Below are positions 54,031 through 64,000 of a stretch of DNA of 64,000 nt, in pieces (position 1 is the stretch's first letter; each line of letters begins with the position of its first letter). The notes below the pieces were generated by a model that saw only the letters and a list, made by a program, of their open reading frames with translations, ran no database searches and was not told the DNA's origin. Both the position numbers and the translations under genes were made by a program. Location of the stretch: assembly GCF_042477335.2 (NCBI RefSeq), contig NC_091245.1:29026501-29090500 (forward strand). The letters run 5' to 3'. The DNA is from Ovis canadensis. Taxonomy: Eukaryota; Chordata; Mammalia; Artiodactyla; Bovidae.

Positions 54031-54252
54031 AACAACAACAAGCATAAGGCTATACAGGGGACAATGGCAGGATATGAGGCAGGATAAGTAGATTAGGGAT
54101 AAATTGTGGCAATACAGGAGTCTGGGTTTTCTTCTTTAAATGACAGGAGACCAAAAAAAAAAAAAAAACCAACATTAGTTTTTAAGTAGAAGAGTGATGC
54201 ACTCAAAGGCTCAGTCAGATTTATAAATTTTAAAGACCCTCATAGCTACATA

Positions 54253-54423
54253 ACACATACTGGTGGCTCAGCAGGTAAAGAATCAGCCTGCAATGCAGGA
54301 GACCTGGGTCAATCGCTGGGTCGGGAAGATCCCCTGGAAGGGAATGGCAACCCATTCCAGTATTCTTACCTGGAGAATTCCATGGCTACAGTCCATGGGA
54401 TCACAAAGCGTCGGACACGACTG
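54253..54423 (+). mobile_element. Bov-tA SINE, internally shortened
   Basis: tggtggctcagcaggtaaag to gcgtcggacacgactg, with the acggaggagcctggtgggc part missing. Duplication agctacata at 54244-54252 and 54424-54432. Confidence 0.92.
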
Positions 54424-54671
54424 AGCTACATATAGGATAAATCAGAAGGAGGAAAAGAAATGAGACAGAGAAACCCATCAAACTATGACCATAGTTTGGA
54501 TGTAAGATGATCAGGTCCTTAGCGCTGGGTATGGTACTAATAGGGCAGATCTGAGAAACATTTCCAAGGTAGCATAGACAAGTCCTGCTGACAGATAAGA
54601 TGTGGACGATAAGAGGAAGGAATCTACATTGATGCTGAGGTTTCTAGCTTGAGTGGCTAGGCAGATTTCTT

Positions 54672-54792
54672 TTTTTTTCAGCCATGCTTTGTGGCTTATG
54701 GAACCTTAGTTCCCCGACTGGGGATTGAACCTGGGCCCTCAGCAGTGAAAGTGCAGAGTCCTAACCCCTGGATCACCAGGAAATTCTTCCGT
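54672..54792 (-). mobile_element. CHR-type tRNA SINE
   Basis: Reverse copy with cccgactggggattgaacct; duplication agatttctt at 54663-54671 and 54793-54801. Confidence 0.9.
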
Positions 54793-54963
54793 AGATTTCT
54801 TAATTTATCCAACAAATACTGATGGAGGACTCATGTGCCAGGCACTGGATACAATGATAATAAGGCAAACATGGTTCTAACTCTGAAGAAACTTAACAGT
54901 CCAGCAGGGGAACTACGGGATAAGCAAATATATAAAACATAATTTATGCAAGGTACAATGAAA

Positions 54964-55167
54964 AGAGAAGTCACTTAGTAGTGTCAGACTCTTTGCGACG
55001 CTATGGACTGTAGCCCGCCAGGCTCCTCCATCCATGGGATTTTCTAGGCAAGAGTACTGGAGTGGGGTGTCATTTTCTTCTCCAGGGGATCTTCCCAACC
55101 CAGGGATCAAACCCAGGTCTCCCGCATTGCAGGCAGATGCTTCACCATCTGAGCCACCAGGGAAGCC
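54964..55167 (-). mobile_element. Bov-tA SINE with perfect duplication
   Basis: Reverse copy ending catctgagccaccagggaag. The 13-bp duplication aggtacaatgaaa lies at 54951-54963 and 55168-55180. Confidence 0.95.
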
Positions 55168-55180
55168 AGGTACAATGAAA

Positions 55181-56199
55181 GGGCATGATAAAGAATCAAA
55201 CCTAGTCTGGAGTCAGGAGTGGATGGTAGTGCCATTCACTAAGAGAGGAAAATGTATGAAGATCTAGTTGCCGGGCAGATGAGTTTAGTTTTGAACATGA
55301 TGAATTTGTGGCATCTGTTGATACACTTGGTCGAGGATTTGCAAGAAATGGGAACTGGAAAGAGAGGTAGAGATATGGTCAAACCCAGGAAAGATGAGGG
55401 AATGTGGCAGAGAGGGGTTCCTAATGCATGGCCTTCCTCCTAAGAGAATGAGCCAGGCCTCCCTGAGGACCTCATCAGGGGAAATGTCACAATCAGGGTC
55501 AGTATCTAAGCACACCACAAAGGTGATGCTGAGGCAGGGGAAATCTGCCTAAATCTACCTGCTCTAGAAAAAGGAAAAGTTGTCAATCAAATAGCTGTGA
55601 AAAGTAGTTGGAGAAGGGTGGATGGTATAATGTGATGGAAGGCCAGAACCTAAAGTCCTGATTGGCCTTCTGGTAAACATCGGCACTGGGTTCTGAAATG
55701 CCAAGCAAAGGTAAGGACAAGCCAGCCCACAGGGAAGTCATGAAAAATTCTGTTTTTCTCATGTTTCTAGCCGTCTGTTCCAAATTAATGTCAAGACTGG
55801 ACAATAACATGAAGACAGAAGATTCCCTCCTCCCACTGCTAACTGTTACTAGGTGGCCTGTGGGGCAAAGGCTGGAATTCCTGGCATTTAGGTTGAGGAT
55901 AGTGAGTAAGATCCCTTTTGGGCCAGATGTGGTCCATAATGTCACTACCAGCCAGGGCTCCTTCACCACTGTCAGGCCTAAGACTTGGCCCCTGGTCACT
56001 TCTGGCCCCCACTGTGGCAGCCCCTCTGTGCCATGCCCTGCTCCCCTCCTGGCCCCATCCCTGCATCCAAGCGAGACAATGTCAGACAACTGCCTCATCT
56101 GAGGCATTCCAATCCGAAGTTCCCAAAGGCATGATTCTCTCTTTAACTTAGTAAGGCCTGCTCATCTGTGTGATGCAGGAGATATAAAGTTGGACTGTG
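55181..56199. other. Intergenic, unassigned
   Basis: Frames of 134 and 174 codons overlap on opposite strands at 55583-56107 without domains or splice context. Origin unknown; possibly an old repeat. Confidence 0.4.
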
Positions 56200-56327
56200 G
56201 GGGACTTTCCTGGTGGTCCCTGCTCTCAACACAGAGGGTGGGCCTGGGGATTCAGTCCCTGGCCGAGGAACTAGATCCCACACATGCTGCAACTAAGACT
56301 CGGAGCAGCTAAATGAATTAAGAAAGA
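56200..56327 (+). mobile_element. CHR-type tRNA SINE, degenerate
   Basis: ggactttcctggtggtccct at the head but the next part is shortened; ggggattcagtccctggccg follows. Confidence 0.8.
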
Positions 56328-56801
56328 AGCTGGGCTGTGAAGTCTGGGGAGATAAGGACCTGTCTCCATTATTCACGAGTGGCTCAGTCCTCAGTGAAGA
56401 ACACGAGTTTCCAAGCAACTTGGCAAATGATCCAAGTTTTGAATGTCACGTGGTATGTATATAATCCTTCCTTATTCAAAATCAAGCTTTCCCCAAATGC
56501 CTGCTGAGTGCTGGGGCTATAATGGTAAATAAATCTCTGACCTCAAGGAACTCTCAGTCTATGAAATCACAGTTAATAAGAAAATGGCCATAAAAGAGAA
56601 ACATACAAAGAGCTCTACCACAGCCCAGAGAAATAAGTAAGTAATATTATCTGGAGAAGTAAAGCAAAACTTCATCAAGGATAGAATATCTGAAGTAGGT
56701 CCTGAAGAATAAATAGGAGAATAAATAAGAAGTTTCCAAGCAGACAAGGGAGGAAACAGCATACTCCAAAACTTAAAAAAAAATCTTCAAAGATCTTATT
56801 T

Positions 56802-56929
56802 AAAATTTTTAATCTTTTTTATGCCATGCTGCACAGTTTGTGGGATCCTACTTCCCCAACCAGGGATTGAACCTGGGCCCTGGCAGTGAAAGCACTGAGC
56901 CCTACCCACTGGACTGCCAGGGAATTCCC
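56802..56929 (-). mobile_element. CHR-type tRNA SINE
   Basis: Reverse copy: ccccaaccagggattgaacc and ccactggactgccagggaat. Confidence 0.87.
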
Positions 56930-57036
56930 TTCAAAGGTTTTAAAGTAACATTTCCAGTAGTTAAAGGTAGTTTGGAACTTTTGTTACTAGATCATTACGA
57001 GTGCACGGTGGATGAAACAGGTAAGTACTTCTGTGG

Positions 57037-57252
57037 TGGGTTTCCCAAGTGGTGCAGTGGTAAAGAAGCCACCTGCCAGTGCAGGAGATGCAGGAGACTT
57101 GGGTTCATTTCCTGGGTCAGGAGATCCCCTGGAGGAAGAAATGGCAACCTACTCTAGTACTCTTGCCTAGAGAATCCCATGGACAGAAGAGCCTGGCGGG
57201 CTGCAGTCCACAGGGCCGCAAAGAGTCAGACATGACTGAGCAACTGAGCACA
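57037..57252 (+). mobile_element. Bov-tA SINE
   Basis: tgggtttcccaagtggtgca head, cctggaggaagaaatggcaa, and agtcagacatgactgagcaa tail. Confidence 0.92.
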
Positions 57253-58311
57253 CTCTTATGTGGCAGTCCAATTCTATCACCAGCGGTATCAGTGAGAAGT
57301 GAAATCCTCAACACAGGAGAAAGGAGATATGAATGTATGATAAAAGCAATTTCGTAAGAACTCTGTAGTACTGAACAGGAATTGGAAGTATCAGTATGAA
57401 CTCACATATGTTCTATCAAGCAAACAACCATCATACACATTGGAAAGGCCTGAAAACAATGACCAAGCCAATTGCAATGAGCAGCAGTAGCATCCAGATT
57501 GCGACCTGAAAATGCTATTTCGCCACTAAATGGAACCAGGAGTCCTTAGAGAAATGGCCCAGTCTGGATCTGGAACACGAAAAGTTCAAAATGAGCCGAG
57601 AACAGTTGGTTATAACAGACAGCAAAGCAGTTAAGAGAGACTCCTAGAATTGTGCCAACAAGACCCAGGGGCCAACTGGCGTCCAAATATAGGACAATCT
57701 GAGCATCAATAAGCATAATATTTGCAATGGCCTGAAACTAATTGGTCATTGCTGCAGAGTCCTAGTGAGCCAACTACAATTTTGAAAGCAGGGAAAAAAT
57801 AAAAAAATCATTTATCTTGCTTGTCTTATACATAAACTGTATCAATGGATACCCAAACAAATGAAAGGAAATTTTTATTAAAGAAATATTCTAGTTAATA
57901 AAGAAAGAAAGATAGAATTGAAATATCACTGTTTTAAAACCCCTACTGATTCAGTGAATCTAAGCATAGCTTATTAATGGCTCCTAATATCAAAAAGAGA
58001 GATAATTGGACATTATGAGTTTATGGATGGAAGAATTTACAGCACACATCAACTAGTCTTGCCAAAGAAATCATATCTGAATCTGATCAATCCTTTAGAT
58101 ACAACCATCAATTCACAGAAAACAGAGGACAGAGTTATATGTTAAATGATACCATGGAGAAACAATCAGCAAAATCCACGATAAATGAGCTTTCAACAAA
58201 TAAATGGCAAAAGGAAAGAGAAAGAGAGAGACGGAACAGAACTCTATAATTTAAAAGGCACTTAAAGGCAATTATCCTGCAATTTAAAAGGAAAAAAAAA
58301 AAGGCACTTAA
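57253..58311. other. Intergenic, unassigned
   Basis: About 1 kb of A-rich DNA. The even flow of the text near 57440-57790 suggests an old interspersed repeat, but I cannot name it. No gene seen. Confidence 0.4.
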
Positions 58312-58512
58312 GGTGCCTTCCCTGGTGGTCTAGTGGCTAAGACTCTGCATTCTCAATGCAGGGGGCTTGGGTTTGATTCCTGGTCAGGGAACCAGATCCC
58401 ATATGCTGCAGTTAAAACATCCTGTATGCCGCAAAGAAGATCAAAGACCCTGCGTGCTGCAATGAAGACCCAGTGCAGTCAAATAAATAAATACATAATT
58501 TTAAAAATAAAT
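58312..58512 (+). mobile_element. CHR-type tRNA SINE with duplication
   Basis: cttccctggtggtctagtgg head, gggtttgattcctggtcagg, and a long A-rich tail. aaaaggcacttaa (58299-58311) and aaaaggcatttaa (58513-58525) flank it with one mismatch. Confidence 0.92.
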
Positions 58513-58635
58513 AAAAGGCATTTAAGAGATATACTACCCAACTGCAATATGAAATTCAAACACTGAATGTATTTGATATTAAATAATTATGACTTTTAAA
58601 ATGTGATTACGGTACTATAGCTAGGTTTTGCAAAG

Positions 58636-58668
58636 AGTGTGTGTGTGTGTATGTATATATATACATTT
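58636..58668 (+). repeat. GT/AT microsatellite
   Basis: A (GT)n run passes into (AT)n, tgtgtgtgtgtatgtatata, just before a T-rich stretch. Confidence 0.85.
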
Positions 58669-58682
58669 TTTTTAATATACAT

Positions 58683-58837
58683 ATTTTTTTAAAGATTGTT
58701 TTAGCCTTTTATTTTATGTTTAATTTTGGCCACACTACGTGGCTTGTAGGATCTTAGTTCCCTGACCAGGGATCAAACCCAGGTTCATGGCATTGAAAGT
58801 ACAGAATCCTAACCACTGGACCACCAGAGAAGTCTCT
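58683..58837 (-). mobile_element. CHR-type tRNA SINE
   Basis: Reverse copy: ccacactacgtggcttgtag, ctgaccagggatcaaaccca and ccactggaccaccagagaag. Confidence 0.88.
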
Positions 58838-59044
58838 GAAAAGAGTATCTTTTATAGATACAGAATATAAATGTTTATGTATGAAAGAACAGGATGTTCT
58901 AGATTTGCTTCCAAATAATACAGGGGAAAGAGATGGAGAATATATGGGTATATGAATGAGACAAGACTGGCTGTGAGTTGACAACTGTTGAAAGTAAAAG
59001 AGGGGAGGGGTACTTAAGGATTCATTATACTATTCGGTCTATGA

Positions 59045-59756
59045 GAGTGAGAGGAGATGCCAGCTTAAAACTCAACATTAAAAAAAACCAAGATCATGGC
59101 ATCCAGTTCCATCACTTCATGGCAAGTAGAAGGGGAGAAAGTGGAAACAGTGACAGACTTTATTTTTGGGGGCTCCAAAATCACTGCAGACGGTGACTGC
59201 AGCCATGAAATTAAAAGACACTTGCTCCTTGGAAGGAAAGCTATGACAAACCTAGACAGTGTATTAAATAGCAGAGATATCACCATGCCAACAAAGGTCG
59301 TCCATATAGTCAAAGCTATGGTTTTTCCATTAGTCATGTATGGATGTGAGAGTTGGTCCATAAAGAAGGCTTAGGGCTGAAGAATTGATGCTTTTGAATT
59401 GCTGTGCTGGAGAAGACTTTTGAGAGTCCTTTGGGCTGCAAGGAGATCAAACCAGTCAATCTTAAAGAAAATCAACCCTGAGTATTCACTGGAAGGACTG
59501 ATGCTGAAGCTGAAGTTTCAATACTTGGGCCACTTGATGTGAAGAGCCAACTCACTGGAAAAGACCCTGATGCTGGGAAAGATTGAAGGCAAAAGAAGAA
59601 AGGGACAGGAGAGGATGAGTTGGTTAGATAGCATCACCAACTCAGTAGACATGAATTTGAGCAAACTCTGGGAGATAGTGGAGGACAGAGAAGCCTGGAG
59701 TGCTACAGTCCATGGGGTCACAAAGAGTCGGACACAACCTAGTGACTGAACAACAG
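59045..59756 (+). mobile_element. BovB LINE, 5'-truncated
   Basis: Begins after the YADD region (ttaaaactcaacattaaaaa) and runs to the tail acaaagagtcggacacaacc. Frame broken near 59371. Confidence 0.93.
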
Positions 59757-60404
59757 CAAAACATTTTCTACTAAATAAATCAAATAAAAGAATAAAAAGT
59801 TATTGTGCTGACCTACTTGCCATCGCAGGTTCTTCCAATTTTCCTCAAAGAAAGGGAACAAAGAAGAAAACTGAGAAAGAAATAGCCCAGGCATTGAAGA
59901 TGGGTTCTCTGGGAAGGGACACTGCAGACGTGGTGTGGAAAAGAATAAGGGGCTGTAAAAAATAGTGTTAGCTATGCTGTGAAATCATGCAGTCTGGATG
60001 CTGTGTTAAAGGGGATTATAGCACTGAGTTAAAGCTGATTTCAGAATAAAAGAACGGATGTAAAAACATTTGAAGTTTTGGCTTATGAAATGAACTCTTG
60101 ACGTGAGTGAGTGAAAGGATAATTGCATATAAACCCTGGGTATCAAATCAGGAGGGTTTTAATTACAAAGGAGTTTCCTGAAGCCCTCTGTTCATCTCTT
60201 AACAAAGCCCATATCACACAGCAGTATAATTATATGCCAGTCACCCTCCTCTGGATAGAACCACTTGTCATTGCCCCTGGGAAGGCAGTCCCAGTCTGGA
60301 TATGGGCCTTCAGACACTCCATCCCTCAAGCCAATTAAGATTCCCTAGGTCCACCAGGGTCCTGGCTCAGAGAAGAAATGGCACTGGCTCTAAGGTGATG
60401 TTCT
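59757..60404. other. Intergenic, unassigned
   Basis: No gene or repeat recognised. Confidence 0.45.
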
Positions 60405-60593
60405 GTGCTTAGCCTCTCAGTCATGTCCAACTCTTTGTGACCCCATGGAGCCCACCAGGCTCCCCTGTCCATGAGGATTCTCCAGGCAAAAATACTGGAG
60501 TGGGTTGCCCTCTTCCAGGGGATCTTCCTAACCCAGGGATTGAGCCCAGGTCTCCTGCATTGCAGGCGGATTCTTTACCATGTGAGCCACCTG
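60405..60593 (-). mobile_element. Bov-tA SINE
   Basis: Reverse copy: cagtcatgtccaactctttg, acccagggattgagcccagg and gtgagccacctgat. Confidence 0.92.
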
Positions 60594-62261
60594 ATAAATA
60601 TATATAAAGCAGGAAGGAAAGAAGAAAGTAAAATATTCTTTAAAATATCCCAGTGACTTATGCAGGGGTAGCATCCCTGATTACAAGTAACCAGAAGCTC
60701 CTCTATGATCCTCAGGTTCCAGGGAGAGAAGGGGTTGTTAATGCTCTCCCAGCAATTCCTTTCAGGCTAAGCCCTCTGATCCACAGATTTACATGAGGAA
60801 GGTTATCTGCAAGATAAAAAGTCATTCCTTTTCCTGAAAGCTGGGAGTCCACAGATTACAGTGGGAGGCACAGTCAGCTCATAAATCTGCAGGGCTCAAG
60901 GCTCTGGGCAGCCCTTCTCATCGACAAAGCAATTGATGCTTCTGCCAGGGAGGCTCCAAAGAAACTGTCTGTCACTATCTCATTTAGAGACTTGACACCA
61001 GCACCCTTCGATAGGTCAGCCGGGAGAGCAGAGGACTGAGAGGTGATTAGAGACTAGACACCCAAATGGAAACACCGACACCCAAGTTTATAGATGTGAG
61101 TAAAGCCCAGAGACACTGAACCTGTGAAAGTCAGGATGGGAGGTCAGCAAGGGCCCTGAGGGCTAGGCTCTTCCCAGATGCCAGCTTCTGACTCTCTCAA
61201 GGTTGACAGCACCTGGGACACTTGGTCTGGAGACGTCACAACCAAACTGTATGGAAGGAACTGAAGTTCCCAGCCAGGAGCAAGCTGCAAGAGCCCCTCT
61301 GCAGGTTGATGTCACGTGTTCCCAGGCAAGGCAGACAGCCAGACAGCTATGTGTCCTCCACCTCTGTCCCTCTGCAGCTGAGCTCAGGTTTTCTTGTTCG
61401 AGGTGATGTGAGTCCACAGCACATCTCAGTGTCTCAATGAATGGCCTGCATCTTCACTCTCCCCAAAACCACAAGAAACCGACTGCTCGTTTCAGAAAAA
61501 CGGGCAATCAATTGCTTCTGCTCAAGCAAGACCCTCTCTGTGAAGTCTTCCCCCAGGCCAAGTGAGTCAGTGCTTCTGTGCTCCCACAGTGCCTATCAAC
61601 TAACAGCTTGGCCAATACACTTCTCACATAGCCTGGCCTACCGCCTGGTCCTTATCTGATGAGCTGTTTTACCCATGGACCAAGGTGCCTTCAGGCAGAC
61701 TGTAGCTGATTTTCTATGTCCCCAGTGCCTCAAATAAACTTCAAGTGAGAGTGTAAATGGTGATCCAGGACTCAGCAAGCCAAGACACCTCTGGGTAAAA
61801 GCCCATATCCTGACTCTTGCCTGAATCCTACAAAGTCACCTCCATCTACTCAACAGTAATGAAGCACTTGCTCTGTCCGTGCCAGGTGGGCATTAAGCCA
61901 AGACCTGGGAGTGTGAGTGAAACAAGAGTCCCTTCCCCGTGGACCTCAGATCCTGCTGAGGCTTTCTCTGCTAACAGTTAATGGAGTCCATTTACAGGAT
62001 GAGCTGGACAAGCATGCAGACAATTAAACAGTTATGCAAACAAGCTACCACATGCTCCTTCTAAGGCAGTGGGCTTCAAAAAACAACCCACTGAGGTAGT
62101 GGAAGGAAAATATTAGAACGTCTATGAATATTTCTCTTTCATCAAAAAGTAAGGAATTAAGCTTTAATAGTTACTACATGGATTGACAACAGTCTTTGCA
62201 AATGCTTCAAATATACACCTATCACTGCAGGTATGTGCCTGTGGCAGACAGACTCCAAAAA
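60594..62261. other. Intergenic, unassigned
   Basis: About 1.7 kb, moderately GC-rich, with no recognised repeat, exon or RNA gene. It is one of the largest repeat-poor stretches in the intergenic part. Confidence 0.45.
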
Positions 62262-62358
62262 GAGGGGATATATGTATATGTATAGCTGATCCACGTCGCT
62301 GCATGGCAGAAATTAACACAACACTATAAAGCAACTGTACTTCAATTAAAACAAAAAA
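62262..62358 (+). mobile_element. Ruminant-type L1, extreme 3' end
   Basis: gggatatatgtatatgtata, gaaattaacacaacactata, aagcaactgtacttcaatta and an A tail match the 3' end of L1 copies common in ruminants. Only about 100 bp kept. Confidence 0.8.
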
Positions 62359-62374
62359 AGATTTCACTTTCAAA

Positions 62375-62450
62375 ATGCAGGTGGTGCAGGTTTGATCCCT
62401 GGTCGGGGAACTAAGACTCCACGTGCCTTGTGGCCAAAAATCCAGAACAG
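62375..62450 (+). mobile_element. CHR-type SINE, 5'-truncated
   Basis: ggtttgatccctggtcgggg and ctaagactccacgtgcct, without the usual head. It directly follows the L1 tail. Confidence 0.8.
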
Positions 62451-63559
62451 AAGCAATATTATAAAAAATTCAATAAAGACTTTAAAAATGGTCAAAAAAA
62501 TCTTTCAAAAAAAGTGACATATAATAGAGCACGTAATGGAATCACAAGGTAAGCAATGACTGCTGGAAGGGAAGGAACGTTCAGATGACTAGGGCGGCTA
62601 GTGCAAAGGCAGGATGCGTTCCGGTGATGGCAGCAGCTCCGCAAGCCTGCAGGCTCGGAATGCTGAGGAGTGGGACAGGGAGGCGAGAGACCAGCCGAGG
62701 AGGATCAGGGTCTTCTTCCTGTACTCTGACACCCTAGGCTAACCACTGACAGTGGAATCATCAAAGAGGCCCGAAAACAAACCAGGCATGAGAACTGGTA
62801 CCCTTCAGAGAACTGCATGAGTAATTAAGGAGAGGTCATACTCAGGGTCTGAGGCCAGCCTGACAAGTCACAGAAAAACTGGAGAGAACCATCAGACTGT
62901 AACCAAATGGAATAAACCTACATTGTGCTGCTGGGAAGGCGACAGGGAGTAGAGAAGATGCTGGAGCCAAAAAGCAGGAACTCCCCTTACAGAAGAATCT
63001 GGGAGCTCGTGTTTCCCAAACGGATAAAGACAGATGAGCGAAAGTAAAAGCGGTAGTCGCTCAGTCAAGTTTCCCAAATGGATAAAGCCAGATGAGTAAA
63101 CTTTCCCACTGAAGCCTCAGCAAGAGGGACACACACATGGACACGCGTGTGCACACACACCACACTGGATCGTGCTGATGGATATAAGGGTCCACGCCTC
63201 TTGATGTTTGATGTTAACAACAGGACTGACGTCCCTGCCCATGGTTACTGTACCTCACGGCGAGAAGATGAAAGATACTTTCCGGCTTTCCTCTTTAGCT
63301 GGACTTGGCTGCTACAACTGTTTGGTTTGGGGCAGCTGTGCTTGTTAGGAGATGGTCCATCTCTGGTGCATCAAAAAAGTAGGCCTGCAGGAAAAGGAGA
63401 CCCAGGAGGAGAGTTAAAAAATAATGGTCGAGGTCAATGTCCTAGACTCCACACTAAGAGCTCTTCTGGGCCCTCGTGGCCTCTACATTTCCCCCACCGC
63501 TCTGGTGATCACTGAACTGTCTCTATTTCTGTCTTACACTCGACTGCATGCCTTCTAAA
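62451..63559. other. Intergenic, unassigned
   Basis: No gene supported. A 122-codon frame at 63147-63515 lacks similarity I can recognise. A short piece near 63050-63068 (gcggtagtcgctcagtc) resembles a Bov-tA end. Confidence 0.4.
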
Positions 63560-63780
63560 TTTTTGCTACCATTTATTAAGCACTTGCTACCTATGACTCA
63601 ATCTTCATAACAGCCTGGTGAGTTTGTTCTCATCACTCTCATCTGACAGATGAAGAAACTGAGGCTCAGGGAGGCTGTCATTTGATCAGGCACACAGGGC
63701 AGCAAGAGATGCAGGCAGGACTCAACAGTCCAGCTTTCCAGCTGCAAAGCTCAAGTTGTTAACCACCACAGTCTCTCCTC
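63560..63780 (-). repeat. MIR-like SINE
   Basis: Complement of MIR: cagatgaagaaactgaggct, tcagggaggctgtcatttga and gttgttaaccaccacagtct. Confidence 0.8.
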
Positions 63781-64000
63781 CGAAGACCATGTCCTTCTTG
63801 TCTCTGCATCACCAGCCCCTCATGTAGGGCCTGGTACACTGTGTAGACAATCAATACTTAATGAACTGAACCAAGACAGGCTGCTGCTAAACCAGTCGGC
63901 TCCCTCTAAAGACCTTTCAAAGAAAGTGCTAGGCAGCCTTTACCTCTTAATTCTTCAGCATGGAAATGAAAGGTTTGATAAGTGCTTCCACTCGCCATCT

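Noticed and set aside
55583..56107. Opposing frames of 174 and 134 codons as a gene pair
   Set aside because: They overlap almost entirely on opposite strands, have no known domain or splice context, and a common GC-richer repeat could explain both.
60594..63559. 3' exons of the gene expected upstream of NDC1 (YIPF1 by human order)
   Set aside because: I looked for its C-terminal membrane text on the minus strand and saw none, so it probably lies beyond the right edge.
1..64000. CRISPR arrays, operons, tRNA or rRNA genes
   Set aside because: The tRNA-like sequences are SINE heads followed by SINE bodies, the repeats are dispersed transposons, and the gene structure is that of a spliced mammalian gene.

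Overview
The window is nuclear DNA from a ruminant, most likely a bovid such as cattle. BovB (RTE-type) LINE copies and their dependent SINEs (Bov-tA, BOV-A2) occur throughout, along with cetartiodactyl CHR-type tRNA SINEs and a ruminant-type L1 3' end. Nothing looks bacterial or viral: there are no operons, CRISPR arrays or phage genes, and I find no undescribed biological system. The repeat family names come from recognising consensus sequences by eye.

One protein-coding gene is clear. The minus strand carries NDC1 (formerly TMEM48), the transmembrane nucleoporin that anchors nuclear pore complexes in the nuclear envelope. Its ATG is at 38243-38241 inside a CpG-rich promoter, and transcription runs leftwards. 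I placed 16 coding exons by splice sites, reading phase and protein similarity. They join without a phase break into 601 codons ending at 1335, about 89% of a family member of about 674 residues. The last roughly 74 codons (two exons in the human gene) and the 3' UTR lie beyond the left edge.

Layout: 1-38243 is NDC1 with introns full of repeats. These include BovB copies in introns 1, 6, 10, 11, 13 and 14, a near-full-length dead mariner in intron 5, and old L1, L2 and MIR copies, two of the L1s split by later BovB insertions. 37990-38700 is the CpG-rich promoter, with four spaced copies of an ACTACAATTCCC-type element (ZNF143/THAP11 class). 38700-64000 is intergenic and holds BovB, BOV-A2, Bov-tA and CHR copies, ERV-type LTR sequence at about 48800-50200, and stretches with no recognisable content. 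No exon of a second gene could be supported there.

The most notable observations are the four-copy promoter motif array, the dated nesting of BovB inside older L1 copies with diverged target-site duplications, the mariner with exact TA duplications but altered catalytic positions, and exon 6, which is squeezed between a BovB tail and that mariner.
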